A stretch of DNA of 64,000 bases from Phenylobacterium sp. (lineage in GTDB: Bacteria; Pseudomonadota; Alphaproteobacteria; Caulobacterales; Caulobacteraceae): NCBI RefSeq assembly GCF_016124325.1, contig NZ_WGNY01000024.1:1-64000 (forward strand), given 5' to 3'. Shown piece by piece: positions 20,508-29,911 of the stretch (the stretch's first letter is position 1; the number at the start of each line of letters is the position of its first letter). Under the pieces are notes generated by a model. That model was given only the letters and a program-made list of their open reading frames with translations, was not told the origin of the DNA and made no database searches. The translations under genes and the position numbers were made by a program.

Positions 20508-22610
20508 TCAGATCAGGCCCGCCGACATCCGCACCGCCTCGCCGGCCGGCTGGCCGGCCTGGTCGCCGGCCCGCACGGCGTCGGGGAACCGCACCTGCAG
20601 CTTCGCTTCGAGCTCGGCGATCGGCTTCAGGTGCGCGCGCCAGACCGCATCGACGACGAACTCCAGCGGAACGCCCGAGAGGTCCTGCTCCAGCAGGAAG
20701 CCGAAGCTTTGGAGTTGTCCGTCCTTGGCGGCGACCACCACTTTCCAGAACGCCCGCGGGATCTGGATCCGCACATGGCCCTGGTCGTCGACACCGAGGA
20801 AGAACGGATCGTCATCGGCCAGCACGGGCCCCGAAAACAGCGACAGCCGCTCGGAGCCCGCCTGCTTCAGGACATAGTTCTCCAGATCGCCCCAGTTCTC
20901 CACACCGTTGGCCGAGCGGTTGAAGCCGGCGACCTGCGGCGAACAATTGGTGACATAGTAGGTGTCGCCGTTGGCCACCCGCACGGCGTCGTAGGTCGAG
21001 CCCCAGGCCACGTCCTCGCGCCGCACGATATGGCCCTTGTCGAAGGCGCCCTTGTCCTTGGTGAAGAACCGGTCGGGCAACTGGTGGGCCTCGGAGATGC
21101 GCTCGTCGAGGAACCACTTCTCCTGGTCGTTCTTGCCCAGGCCCGTCAGGCCTTTGCGGGTGTAGTCCCGCCCCGGCTCGGGCCGCCGCAGATCCTGGCT
21201 CGTGTCGATGTTGGAGGCGGCGAACAGCGCCAGCCGGCGGCGCCTGTGCATGACGATCGAGTGGTGGCTGTAGGTCAGGATATGCCCGCCGCCATCCACC
21301 GGCGCGGCCAGCGATTCGTCCTTGAGTTCCGGCAAGGGCAGCTCGGCGCCGAGGAACGCCTGAGCGTAGCCCTGGCGGTCCGCAAGGTCGGGATCGTGGA
21401 ACGGCTCGACCATGGCCTCGACCGCCGGGGTGACGGCCGCCGCCTGGACCGGCGCGCCCAGACGGATCGTGATCTCCAGGGGCGCGGTGAAGGTGACCGA
21501 GCCGTCGCCGCCCGTGACCAAGGCGGGCGCCGGCCCGGCGGCGGCGGGCGACCGCTCGGCGTCGAAGCCGGTCCACCACGCCTTCGCCGCGCTGTCCGGC
21601 TTCGGCTCGCCGGCGAACTTCACGCCCGCGTCGACGACCCTGGCGTCCCGGGCCAGCTCCATGCCCGGCACGCCGTAGTTGGCCTTCAGGTAGACGCCCG
21701 CGAAGTGCAGCGCGGCGATCTCTCCGCTGGCCACGTGGACGACGGCCGAGCCGGACGCCCCGCCCAACGTCGAGGCGTCGTGCGTCACCGCCGAGACATC
21801 GTGTCCGAAGCTCTCGATGGTTTCGCGCCCTCTCAGCTTGCCGGGCTGGAGGCGCTTGACGTTGTAGAGGCCGCCGAAGACCCTCCGCTGCACTTCGGGA
21901 TCGTTGCGGGGATCGAACGCCGGGTAGCCGATGACGGCCACGTCCGGCTGGCCGGCCATGTCCTCGGGCGTCGCGAGCGCGAGACTGAGCGGTGCGATCG
22001 ACGACGGGAGCCCCGCGACACGCAGCAGCGCCATGTCCCAGAAGGGATGGATCATCAGCACGTCACGCACCTCCAGCAGGTGCGGCGCGGTGCTGGTCAC
22101 CTCGCGCTTGAGGTCGACGGCCGCCGTCTGGCCCGATCGGAACGCCAGCGGGCCCATGCCAAGGCCCTGGGTGAAGATCTCGGCCACATGCCGATTGGTC
22201 ATCATCAGCCCGCCGCCCACCACGAAGCCCGTGCCGCCGTAGGGCAGGCTGGGATGCTTCGGCAGTTCGACCCGGCCGACCGCCGGGATCGCGGCCTTGA
22301 TCCTCGCCTTCGCCTGCCCCCGGTTCAGCTCCAGCCAGTCGGCCTGGGTGACCTCGTAGTCGCCGTTGGCGATGGCGATGGCCGGCCGATGGTCCGGGAT
22401 GATGATCGCCTCGGCCGCGAACTGCTGGGCGGGCGTCATCTCTTCGGCCGTCCCGATCTTCGCCAGCGCCGCGTTGGCGTCTTCGTCGTCGTACCGCGAG
22501 CCCATGGCCTCGGCGCCCCCGAGGCCGGCGCCCGCCGCCAAGGCCTCGGCGGCCGGCGGCGGCAGCACCTGGCTCAGGAACGCCTTCGTCCTGGCGGATG
22601 TGGTGGTCAT
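20508..22610 (-). CDS. Trypsin-like serine protease fused to DNA/RNA non-specific endonuclease
   Basis: A 700-aa protein with no signal peptide or membrane segment, so probably cytoplasmic. Residues about 1-120 are an Ala-rich region of unknown fold. A chymotrypsin-fold protease follows (about 120-320): His141 in TNRHVAE, Asp192 in PFWDMALLRV and Ser286 in LGGASGSAVV. Residues about 440-665 are an endonuclease of the NucA/EndoG family: DKGH motif with His527 (FDKGHIVRRED) and the metal-binding N-W-LE block NRSANGVENWGDLENY (Asn564). Both active sites look intact. Protease-nuclease fusions are proposed conflict or abortive-infection effectors, but this one is uncharacterised. GGAGG 6 nt before the ATG supports the start. 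It is single-copy, divergent from lexA. Confidence 0.85.
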   Translation of the reverse strand: MTTTSARTKAFLSQVLPPPAAEALAAGAGLGGAEAMGSRYDDEDANAALAKIGTAEEMTPAQQFAAEAIIIPDHRPAIAIANGDYEVTQADWLELNRGQAKARIKAAIPAVGRVELPKHPSLPYGGTGFVVGGGLMMTNRHVAEIFTQGLGMGPLAFRSGQTAAVDLKREVTSTAPHLLEVRDVLMIHPFWDMALLRVAGLPSSIAPLSLALATPEDMAGQPDVAVIGYPAFDPRNDPEVQRRVFGGLYNVKRLQPGKLRGRETIESFGHDVSAVTHDASTLGGASGSAVVHVASGEIAALHFAGVYLKANYGVPGMELARDARVVDAGVKFAGEPKPDSAAKAWWTGFDAERSPAAAGPAPALVTGGDGSVTFTAPLEITIRLGAPVQAAAVTPAVEAMVEPFHDPDLADRQGYAQAFLGAELPLPELKDESLAAPVDGGGHILTYSHHSIVMHRRRRLALFAASNIDTSQDLRRPEPGRDYTRKGLTGLGKNDQEKWFLDERISEAHQLPDRFFTKDKGAFDKGHIVRREDVAWGSTYDAVRVANGDTYYVTNCSPQVAGFNRSANGVENWGDLENYVLKQAGSERLSLFSGPVLADDDPFFLGVDDQGHVRIQIPRAFWKVVVAAKDGQLQSFGFLLEQDLSGVPLEFVVDAVWRAHLKPIAELEAKLQVRFPDAVRAGDQAGQPAGEAVRMSAGLI

Positions 22611-22628
22611 GGTCGTCCTCCGGCGCCG

Positions 22629-22683
22629 GCGAACGATGTTCGCGGACAGCGCACATACACTCGTGAAAGCTGTGACATCTCAA
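22629..22683 (-). promoter_or_regulatory. Promoter and palindromic operator of the protease-nuclease gene
   Basis: On the minus strand TTGAGA (22678-22683), an 18-nt spacer, then TGTATG (22654-22659). A palindrome GCGAAC-GAT-GTTCGC (22629-22643) covers the presumed first transcribed bases. A second inverted repeat TGTGA-N9-TCACA (22671-22689) covers the -35. The layout fits a tightly repressed gene; the repressor is unknown. GAAC-N3-GTTC is not the alphaproteobacterial LexA consensus. Confidence 0.45.
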
Positions 22684-22796
22684 ATCACACGCCGGTGACA
22701 GTTTGGGAAAATCGCGACCGAAACCTCACGATTCGCCTGCGCCACGGCCCGACAGCGTCGAAATTCCGCTGGAAATTCAAACAGCGGCCCATCAAC

Positions 22797-22825
22797 TTGA
22801 CATTAACCCAGAACACCTAGAGAAC
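22797..22825 (+). promoter_or_regulatory. lexA: lexA promoter with LexA (SOS) box
   Basis: TTGACA (22797-22802) is a consensus -35. A perfect alphaproteobacterial LexA box, GAAC-ACCTAGA-GAAC (22811-22825), overlaps the expected -10 (TAGAGA, 22818-22823). Autorepression of lexA is the normal pattern in the family. Confidence 0.8.
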
Positions 22826-22864
22826 ATCTTCAGACGTTAGCGCTTTGTTCTGCGAGGCCCCGCA

Positions 22865-23554
22865 ATGCTCACCCGCAAGCAGCATGAACTCCTGATGTTC
22901 ATCCATGAGCGGATCAAGGAAACCGGCGTCTCCCCCTCCTTCGACGAGATGAAGGACGCCCTGGACCTCGCGTCCAAGTCCGGCATCCACCGGCTGATCA
23001 CGGCCCTGGAGGAACGCGGCTTCCTACGTCGGCTGCCGCACCGGGCCAGGGCGCTTGAGGTGGTCAAGCTGCCGCAGCAGGCGACCGCCGCCGCGCCCCC
23101 CAAGGGCCGAGCCCCCTTCAAGCCGCAGCTTGTCGACGCAGGCGTCGCCATGCCGGCGGTCGCCAACGACACGCGCGACCTGCCCATTCTCGGGCGCATT
23201 GCGGCCGGCACGCCGATCGAGGCGATCCAGCAGGAGCGTGACCGCATCCCCGTGCCCGAGACGATCCTGGGCGCGGGCGAGCACTTCGTGCTCGAGATTT
23301 CGGGCGACTCCATGATCAACGCCGGCATCCTCGACGGGGACTTCGTGGTCATCCGCCGGACGGACAGCGCCGTGTCCGGCGACATCGTCGTGGCTCTGGT
23401 GGATGGTGAGGAAGCCACCTTGAAGCGGCTGCGCAAGAAGGGCGCGTCGATCGCGCTGGAAGCCGCCAACCCCGCCTATGAGACCCGCATCTTCGGCCCC
23501 GACCGGGTGTCGGTGCAGGGCAAGCTGGTGGGCCTCATCCGCCGCTATCACTAG
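22865..23554 (+). CDS. lexA: LexA repressor
   Basis: SOS repressor and self-cleaving protease; 229 aa. The N-terminal winged helix-turn-helix (about 1-65, [20 protein letters not shown]) is followed by an Ala/Pro linker and the S24 peptidase domain. The cleavage bond Ala114-Gly115 is in GRIAAGTP; the catalytic dyad is Ser149 (ISGDSM) and Lys187 (EATLKRL). It should bind the boxes at 22811-22825 and 47725-47756. Its last 20 bases overlap the antisense end of the ASCH-like gene. Confidence 0.98.
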   Translation: MLTRKQHELLMFIHERIKETGVSPSFDEMKDALDLASKSGIHRLITALEERGFLRRLPHRARALEVVKLPQQATAAAPPKGRAPFKPQLVDAGVAMPAVANDTRDLPILGRIAAGTPIEAIQQERDRIPVPETILGAGEHFVLEISGDSMINAGILDGDFVVIRRTDSAVSGDIVVALVDGEEATLKRLRKKGASIALEAANPAYETRIFGPDRVSVQGKLVGLIRRYH

Positions 23555-23825
23555 GACGGTAGGCAAACTCGACCACGAAGACACGCTCGCCGCGACCGTG
23601 GCGGGCGACGGCCATCAAAGCCTCGAGATCGTCGAAGCCCGAGCGGCGCGCCAAATCGTCGTCGACATCGGCGAGGTCGATCTCGATGAGGCGCGTCACT
23701 TCGATGAACCCCGGGCCCAGCCGATAGCGGCCGCCCACCCTCACCCGCGGCGTCAGCCAGACGCGGACGCTGCAGGTGATCTCTCCGCTCATCACACGCG
23801 GACGCAGCGACCTGGCGAACATCAT
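23535..23825 (-). CDS. Small ASCH/PUA-like domain protein
   Basis: A 96-aa protein reading [16 protein letters not shown], then [22 protein letters not shown], then a helical [19 protein letters not shown] and a closing strand [11 protein letters not shown]. This order resembles ASCH-domain proteins, which are proposed RNA-binding or RNA-processing modules, but the match is by eye only. The ATG overlaps the comEC stop (ATGA), so translation is probably coupled. Its 3' end lies antisense within lexA. Confidence 0.55.
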   Translation of the reverse strand: MMFARSLRPRVMSGEITCSVRVWLTPRVRVGGRYRLGPGFIEVTRLIEIDLADVDDDLARRSGFDDLEALMAVARHGRGERVFVVEFAYRPSDSGG

Positions 23826-26032
23826 CGCGGGTCGTAGCCCCATGTCCACGGCCGGCGCCCACGCGCGTCCTGAGCCCAGACGACCCGCCAGCCCTGCCCT
23901 TCCCGATAGAGCTCGGCCGAACCGCCGGCCGCGAAGTCGGCGCCGGTCAGGACGGTCGGCGCGCCGCAGCTTTCGGGCCGGAAGGCGTTGCGCAGGACCA
24001 CGAGGTCGGCCCCTGCACACAGCGCGTCGAGCCGGCCGGGGCGCAGGGGCCGCTTGAGGTTCCAGGCCGCCGCCACGCGCACGGGCGCGTCGGGGCCCGG
24101 CCGGCAGCTCCACTGATCGCAATCGAAACGCCGGTCGCGTTCGGCCTCGGTCTCAAGCGGCGCCAGCCCACGCCGCCGCGCCCACAGTTCCGCGCCGAAG
24201 AGCTTCACGTCCGGGCGCAGCAGCACCGCATCGTGGCCATCGCGCACGGCCACGGCGGCGCCGTCGGCGCTGATCCAGATGTCCGGCGGCGCGGGCCTGG
24301 GCGCCCAGAGCACCGCCATGGCCAGAGGTACGCCCGCCCAGCGCAAAGGCCCTCGCCACAGGCACGCGAACAGCAGTCCCAGGAAACTCGCCGGCAGCGC
24401 CCAGTCGGGCGCGCTGGGCACGACAAGCTGGGAGGCCGGCGCGGCGGCGGCCCAGGCGGCGACCTGGTTGATCAGGCCGATGGCCCAGCCGGCCACCTCC
24501 AGCGGCGCGCGTCCCAGGCCGAACGGCGTCAGCGCCGCGCCGAGCGCGAGGCCGGGCATCATCAGGAACGACGAGATCGGCGCGGCCGCCAGGTTGGCGA
24601 ACAGGCCCCAGGTCGAGACCCGGTTGAAATGCTGGATCGCGAACGGCCCGGTGGCGAGGCCGGCCACGAAGCTGACCGCCAGGCTGGCGGCCGTCCAACT
24701 CGCGGCGCCCTGCACGAGCCGGATCGGCCAGGGCACGTCGATCTCTTTCACCGACCGCGGCCAGATCTCGGCGAGCGCCACCAGGGCGGCGGTCGCCGCG
24801 AACGACATCTGAAAGCCCGGCTCGGTCACCGCCTCCGGCTGAAGCAGCATTACCGCCATGGCGGCCAGCGCCAGCGCATGCAGGCTGATCGCCTGCCGGT
24901 CGGCAAGGATGGCCAGGAAGGCGACGCTCGCGGTGATGGCGGCGCGCTCGGCCGGCGGCGGCGCGCCCGAAAGCACGAGGTAGCCGCCCACCGCGGCCAG
25001 TCCCACGAGGGCGGCGGCCTTCTTGCCGTGGATGCGCAGCGCCAGCCAGGGCCAGGCGGCGATGGCGAGCCGGGCGGCCGCGAAGGCGAAGCCGCCGACG
25101 ATGGCCATGTGCAGGCCGCTGATCGAGATGATGTGGGCCAGGCCGGCGGCGCGCAGGTTGTCGACCTGCTCGCGGGGAATGAAGGCCTCGTGCCCCGTGG
25201 TCATGGCCGCGGCGAGCCCGCCGGTCTCGGGGCCGAGCGCGTCGACGATCCTTTGGGTGAGCGCCCAGCGCACGGCGTTGATCCGCATGGCCAGCGCCAG
25301 TCGCCACGGCGGCCGCGCCTGCGGCTCCAGCGGCCGCGGCTCGCCGAGCGCGAGGCCCACGGCGCCGACGCTCTGGAAATAGGCGTCACGCGCGAAGTCG
25401 TACGCGCCGGGGCTGGCCGGCGGCGGGGGCGGATTGAGGATGGCGAAGGCGCGGATGGCCTGGCCAGGCGCGGGCAACGGAGTCCCGGGCCGCAGCGTCA
25501 TGCGCGCGCGGATCGGCGTCTCCCCCGCGGCCCAGCCGCTGACGTGGATCGGCGCCAGCAGCAGCCGCTGGCCGCCCTGCCCTGGCGAGGCGATATCGAC
25601 GACCCAGGCCTCGACGGCGTGCGGCCGGGCGCTGACCTGCGCCAAGGGGGCCTTCACCGCCTGGGTCCGCAGCTTGGCCACCGCGAAACCGCCCAGAGCG
25701 CAGGCGACGAGGGCCGCGGCCATGGCGGGGCCGCGCCACGGGCTGGCGCGCGCCGCCACGAGCAGCCCGGCCACCGCCGGCAGCAGCGCCCAGGCGATCC
25801 AGGCCTGCGGCTCGCGCGGAAGGCCGAAGTAGAGCCCGCAGCCCAGGCCGAACGCCACCGGGGTCCAGAGCGTCCAGCGATCCGCCTGGGCGTCGGCCTG
25901 GTCGGTCAGCCAGCCCCAAACCCGCCCCAGGCTAGGCCGGCGGGGAAGGCGCGTGCTAAGAGGCGCCCCCGCGGCCGAGGCCGCGCCGCCGCCAGCCCCT
26001 CCGAGCTCTATGTCAGACCGTCCCGTCCGCAC
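23822..26032 (-). CDS. comEC: ComEC/Rec2-family membrane protein
   Basis: Predicted DNA-uptake channel or related transporter of the inner membrane, about 736 aa. An N-terminal region with two or three membrane segments and a DUF4131/OB-like domain (about 130-240) precedes the Competence domain (about 260-530; GLAHIISISGLHMAIVGG is the family signature) with eight or so further segments. The C-terminal about 150 residues lack the HxHxDH motif of the metallo-beta-lactamase domain found in Bacillus-type ComEC. The GTG at 26032 has GAGGGGG 8 nt upstream; an ATG at 26095 or 26059 would also fit. Any of these overlaps the divergent gltX start. Confidence 0.85.
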   Translation of the reverse strand: MRTGRSDIELGGAGGGAASAAGAPLSTRLPRRPSLGRVWGWLTDQADAQADRWTLWTPVAFGLGCGLYFGLPREPQAWIAWALLPAVAGLLVAARASPWRGPAMAAALVACALGGFAVAKLRTQAVKAPLAQVSARPHAVEAWVVDIASPGQGGQRLLLAPIHVSGWAAGETPIRARMTLRPGTPLPAPGQAIRAFAILNPPPPPASPGAYDFARDAYFQSVGAVGLALGEPRPLEPQARPPWRLALAMRINAVRWALTQRIVDALGPETGGLAAAMTTGHEAFIPREQVDNLRAAGLAHIISISGLHMAIVGGFAFAAARLAIAAWPWLALRIHGKKAAALVGLAAVGGYLVLSGAPPPAERAAITASVAFLAILADRQAISLHALALAAMAVMLLQPEAVTEPGFQMSFAATAALVALAEIWPRSVKEIDVPWPIRLVQGAASWTAASLAVSFVAGLATGPFAIQHFNRVSTWGLFANLAAAPISSFLMMPGLALGAALTPFGLGRAPLEVAGWAIGLINQVAAWAAAAPASQLVVPSAPDWALPASFLGLLFACLWRGPLRWAGVPLAMAVLWAPRPAPPDIWISADGAAVAVRDGHDAVLLRPDVKLFGAELWARRRGLAPLETEAERDRRFDCDQWSCRPGPDAPVRVAAAWNLKRPLRPGRLDALCAGADLVVLRNAFRPESCGAPTVLTGADFAAGGSAELYREGQGWRVVWAQDARGRRPWTWGYDPR

Positions 26033-27419
26033 CCGTATCGCCCCCTCGCCCACGGGCATGATGCATATTGGCACGGCTCGGACGGCGCTTTTCAACTGGC
26101 TTTACGCGCGCCACACCGGCGGCCAGTTCCTGCTCCGGATCGAAGACACCGACCGCGAGCGCTCCACCGAGGCGGCGGTCCAGGTGATCATCGACGGCCT
26201 GCGCTGGATGGGCCTGGAAGCCGACGAGCCGCCGGTGTTCCAGTTCGCGCGCGCCGACCGTCACCGGGCCGTGGTGGACGAGATGCTGGCCCGAGGCTCG
26301 GCCTATCGCGACTACATGACGCCCGAAGAGCTCGAGGCCGAGCGCGAGTTGGCCCGCGCCGAAGGGCGCGTCGTCCGCTCGCCGTGGCGCGACCTGTCTC
26401 CCAACGACGCGCCGGACCGCCCCTTCGTCGTGCGCCTGAAGGCTCCGCAGGACGGCGAGACCCTGGTCGACGACAAGGTGAAGGGCCTGATCCGCTTCGA
26501 AAACCGCACCCTGGACGACCTGATCCTGCTCCGCACGGACGGTACGCCCACCTACAACCTCGCCGTCGTGGTCGACGACCACGACATGGAGATCACGCAC
26601 GTGATCCGCGGCGACGACCACCTCAACAACGCCGCGCGGCAGACGCTCATCTACCAAGGCCTCGGCTGGGAGGTTCCGGCGTGGGCCCACCTGCCGATGA
26701 TCAACGGGCCGGACGGCAAGAAGCTGTCCAAGCGGCACGGCGCGCAGGCGGTCACCGAATTCGACGACATGGGCTATCTGCCCGAGACCCTGCGCAACTA
26801 CCTGGCCAAACTCGGCTGGGGCCACGGCGACGACGAGATCTTCTCGGACGCCGAGGCGATCTCGTGGTTCGACATCAAGGACGTGGTGAGCGCCCCGGCC
26901 CGCCTCGACTGGGACAAGCTCAACCACCTCAACAACCACTACATCCGCCTGGCCGACCCGGCGCGGCTCGCCGAACTGGTCGTCGGCATCCTCGAAAGCC
27001 GTGAGGTGCGCGTGCGCGAGGCCGATCACGCCCTGATCGCCCACACCATTCCGTTCGTCCGCGAAGGGGCGAAGACGACCCTGGAGCTGGCCGACGCCGT
27101 GCTGTTCGTGCTGAAGGATCGTCCGCTCGAGCTGCCGGAAAAGACCCGCGCTCAACTCGCCGACGCCGAGATGGCCGCCCGCTTCAAACGCCTGCGCGCG
27201 GCGCTCGGCGCTGTGGGCGCCTGGGATGTCCCCTCACTGGAGACGGCCCTGCGCGCTTTCGCCGAAAGCGAAGGCGTCGGTCTTGGAAAGTTCGGTCCGC
27301 AGCTGCGCGCCGTGCTCTCCGGCGGATCGCCGGCGCCCGATCTCGCCGGCGCCATGACCGCGCTCGGCCGGGAGGAGTCCCTGGGTCGTATCGACGACGC
27401 GCTTTCGCTCCCCGCGTAA
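26010..27419 (+). CDS. gltX: Glutamyl-tRNA synthetase
   Basis: Charges tRNA-Glu (and often tRNA-Gln in alphaproteobacteria, followed by GatCAB amidation); 469 aa, class Ic. The HIGH motif is HIGT at 19-22 in PSPTGMMHIGTARTA and KMSKS is KLSKRHG. The discriminating form is not decidable by eye. ATG at 26010 is the family start; an upstream open frame to 25953 is not conserved. The 5' end overlaps the probable comEC start, so the two genes share a divergent promoter zone. Confidence 0.97.
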   Translation: MSDRPVRTRIAPSPTGMMHIGTARTALFNWLYARHTGGQFLLRIEDTDRERSTEAAVQVIIDGLRWMGLEADEPPVFQFARADRHRAVVDEMLARGSAYRDYMTPEELEAERELARAEGRVVRSPWRDLSPNDAPDRPFVVRLKAPQDGETLVDDKVKGLIRFENRTLDDLILLRTDGTPTYNLAVVVDDHDMEITHVIRGDDHLNNAARQTLIYQGLGWEVPAWAHLPMINGPDGKKLSKRHGAQAVTEFDDMGYLPETLRNYLAKLGWGHGDDEIFSDAEAISWFDIKDVVSAPARLDWDKLNHLNNHYIRLADPARLAELVVGILESREVRVREADHALIAHTIPFVREGAKTTLELADAVLFVLKDRPLELPEKTRAQLADAEMAARFKRLRAALGAVGAWDVPSLETALRAFAESEGVGLGKFGPQLRAVLSGGSPAPDLAGAMTALGREESLGRIDDALSLPA

Positions 27420-27470
27420 AGGGGTATAAGCGCCGAGAGTTTTCATCTCGCAACCGCGAAAGGGGGCCTT

Positions 27471-28751
27471 ATGGGCGACACGGCGAAGTTCGAACTTGGT
27501 GGCAAGTCGGTCGACCTCCCCGTCCTGAAAGGCACGGACGGCCCCGCGGTGATCGACATCCGCAAACTGTACGCGGAAGCCGACGTGTTCACCTACGATC
27601 CGGGCTTCACGTCGACGGCTTCCTGCGAGAGCAAGATCACCTTCATCGACGGCGACAAGGGCGTGCTGCTCCATCGCGGCTACCCGATCGACCAGTTGGC
27701 CGAAAGGTCCAGCTTCCTGGAGGTCTGCTACCTCCTGCTCCACGGCGAACTGCCCAGCGCGTCGCAGTTCTCCGAGTTCGAGCACAACATCACCTACCAC
27801 ACCATGGTGCATGAGCAGTTCGATCGGTTTTTCCAAGGCTTCCGTCGGGATGCTCACCCGATGGCGATCATGGTCGGCGCGGTCGGCGCCATGTCGGCCT
27901 TCTACCACGACAGCACCGATATCAACGATCCGGAACAGCGGATGATCTCCGCCCACCGGCTGATCGCCAAGATGCCGACGATCGCGGCGCGCGCGTTCAA
28001 GTACTCCCGCGGCCAGCCGTTCGTGTACCCGCGCAACGAGCTGAGCTACGCGGAGAACTTCCTGAAGATGTGCTTCTCGGTTCCGGCCGAGGACTGGAAG
28101 CCCAATCCGGTGCTGACGCGGGCCATGGACCGCATCTTCATCCTGCACGCCGATCACGAGCAGAACGCCTCGACCTCCACCGTCCGTCTCGCGGGCTCGT
28201 CGGGCGCCAACCCGTTCGCCTGCATCGCAGCCGGCATCGCCTCGCTGTGGGGCCCCAAGCACGGCGGCGCCAACGAAGAAGCGCTGAACATGCTGGGCGA
28301 GATCGGCTCGGTCGATCGCATCCCCGAGTTCGTCCAGGGCGTGAAGGACCGGCGCTATCTGCTGATGGGCTTCGGCCACCGGGTCTACAAGAACTACGAC
28401 CCGCGCGCGAAGGTCATGCAGCAGACCTGCCATGAGGTTCTGGAGGCCGTGGGCCACCAGGACGACCCGCTGCTCAAGGTGGCCATGGAACTCGAGAAGA
28501 TCGCGCTCAGCGACGAGTTCTTCATCGAGCGCAAGCTCTACCCGAACGTCGACTTCTACTCGGGCATCACGCTGCGGGCGCTAGGCTTCCCGGCCGAGAT
28601 GTTCACGGTGCTGTTCGCCCTGGCGCGCACGGTGGGCTGGATCGCCCAGTGGAAGGAAATGATCGAGGATCCGTCCCAGAAGATCGGCCGTCCGCGGCAG
28701 ATCTACACCGGCGCCCCCGAGCGGGCCTACACGCCTATCGACAAGCGCTAG
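27471..28751 (+). CDS. gltA: Citrate synthase
   Basis: Condenses acetyl-CoA and oxaloacetate at the entry of the citric acid cycle; 426 aa, the long (type II, NADH-sensitive-type) Gram-negative form. The catalytic His blocks [17 protein letters not shown] and [15 protein letters not shown], and the C-terminal Asp segment NVDFYSGI, are intact. GAAAGGGGG 6 nt before the ATG is a strong ribosome-binding site. Its TAG overlaps the lpxB TAG on the other strand by 4 nt. Confidence 0.98.
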   Translation: MGDTAKFELGGKSVDLPVLKGTDGPAVIDIRKLYAEADVFTYDPGFTSTASCESKITFIDGDKGVLLHRGYPIDQLAERSSFLEVCYLLLHGELPSASQFSEFEHNITYHTMVHEQFDRFFQGFRRDAHPMAIMVGAVGAMSAFYHDSTDINDPEQRMISAHRLIAKMPTIAARAFKYSRGQPFVYPRNELSYAENFLKMCFSVPAEDWKPNPVLTRAMDRIFILHADHEQNASTSTVRLAGSSGANPFACIAAGIASLWGPKHGGANEEALNMLGEIGSVDRIPEFVQGVKDRRYLLMGFGHRVYKNYDPRAKVMQQTCHEVLEAVGHQDDPLLKVAMELEKIALSDEFFIERKLYPNVDFYSGITLRALGFPAEMFTVLFALARTVGWIAQWKEMIEDPSQKIGRPRQIYTGAPERAYTPIDKR

Positions 28752-29911
28752 GCCTTCAACAGGTTCAGGATCGCGTCCGCGGCGGCCTCGTTCGGATCGG
28801 GGCCGCCGCGGCCCATCTTGAGAAGCGCCGCATTCTGGCGTTCGACCTGCCGGCCCCGCAGGCCGGCGTCATCCAGGCGCATCGCGATCGCGCGCGCCAG
28901 GTCGGGTCCGTTGCAGTCGGCCTGGATCATCTCCGGCGCGACGAAGTCCTGCGCGGCGATGTTGAACAGCGTCACATACTTGGTGCGGATCATCCGCTTG
29001 AGCACCGCGTAGGTGACCGGCCCCAGGCGATAGGCCACCACCATCGGGCAGCCCGCCAGCGCAAGCTCGGTCGTCACGGTGCCGGAGCAAGCGAGCGCGA
29101 CGGTCGCCGCCTTCATCGCGTCGCGCTTGGCGGCTTCGCCCTCGACAACGTGGGCGCGGAACGGCCAACCGGCCACGCGCGCCTTCACCCCTTCGGCCAC
29201 GGTGGACGCGGCGGGGATCACGACCTGAAGGTTCGGGCGCTCGGCTTTCAGCAGGCGCACGGCGTCCTCGAACGCCGGCATGACGCGCTCGATCTCGACA
29301 GGACGACTGCCCGGCAGGACCAGCAGGATCGGATCGTCGGCTCCCGCCCCGATCTCGCGGCGGAGGCGGTCCGGATCGGCCGTCGCGAAATCGACTACCA
29401 ATGTCGAGTTCCCGACAAATACGGTCTTCAGCCCCTCGCGCTCGAACGCCGGCGCGTCAAAGCCGAGGATGGTGAGCAGGAGGTCGTACCATCGCGCCGC
29501 CGTCCGCGCCCGGCCGGGCCGCGAGGCCCAGACCTGCGGCGCGACGTATTTCACCAGGGGCAGGCCGGGCGTCGCCCGCCGCAGCCGCTGCGCCACCCGC
29601 AGGGTGAAGCCCCAGGAGTCGATCAGCACCGCGACGTCGGGCTTCTCCCTGGCGGCCACGGCGGCGGTTTCCTCGGCGCGGCGCACCACCTTGGGATAGG
29701 CGAGCAGTCCCTCCAACAGGCCGAAGATCGACAGGTCGGCGATATCGAACGGGCTTTGGACGCCCTCGGCCGCCATCCGCGCGCCGCCAACCCCGACGAA
29801 CCGGACGCCCTCGCCCAATCGACGGCGAAGAGCGCGCGCAAGGCCGGCTCCGCGGTCGTCGCCGGAGGCCTCGGCGGCCACCAGCATCACCGTGAGCGGC
29901 CGCGCGTTCAC
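28748..29911 (-). CDS. lpxB: Lipid-A-disaccharide synthase
   Basis: Condenses UDP-2,3-diacylglucosamine with lipid X; 387 aa GT19 glycosyltransferase at the inner-membrane face. Recognisable blocks are [46 protein letters not shown], and [27 protein letters not shown] start overlaps the lpxI stop (GTGA). It is last of the lpxD-fabZ-lpxA-lpxI-lpxB group. Confidence 0.97.
   Translation of the reverse strand: MNARPLTVMLVAAEASGDDRGAGLARALRRRLGEGVRFVGVGGARMAAEGVQSPFDIADLSIFGLLEGLLAYPKVVRRAEETAAVAAREKPDVAVLIDSWGFTLRVAQRLRRATPGLPLVKYVAPQVWASRPGRARTAARWYDLLLTILGFDAPAFEREGLKTVFVGNSTLVVDFATADPDRLRREIGAGADDPILLVLPGSRPVEIERVMPAFEDAVRLLKAERPNLQVVIPAASTVAEGVKARVAGWPFRAHVVEGEAAKRDAMKAATVALACSGTVTTELALAGCPMVVAYRLGPVTYAVLKRMIRTKYVTLFNIAAQDFVAPEMIQADCNGPDLARAIAMRLDDAGLRGRQVERQNAALLKMGRGGPDPNEAAADAILNLLKA

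Noticed and set aside
22629..22643. GAAC-GAT-GTTC palindrome as a LexA box for the protease-nuclease gene
   Set aside because: The alphaproteobacterial box is a direct repeat GAAC-N7-GAAC. This is an inverted repeat with 3-nt spacing, so it was not called a LexA site.
20631..22820. 729-codon plus-strand open frame opposite the protease-nuclease gene
   Set aside because: Antisense shadow; the minus frame contains both sets of catalytic residues, the plus frame none.
24233..27004. 923-codon plus-strand open frame opposite comEC
   Set aside because: Antisense shadow of comEC that then runs into gltX out of frame; Arg/Gly/Pro-rich and without motifs.
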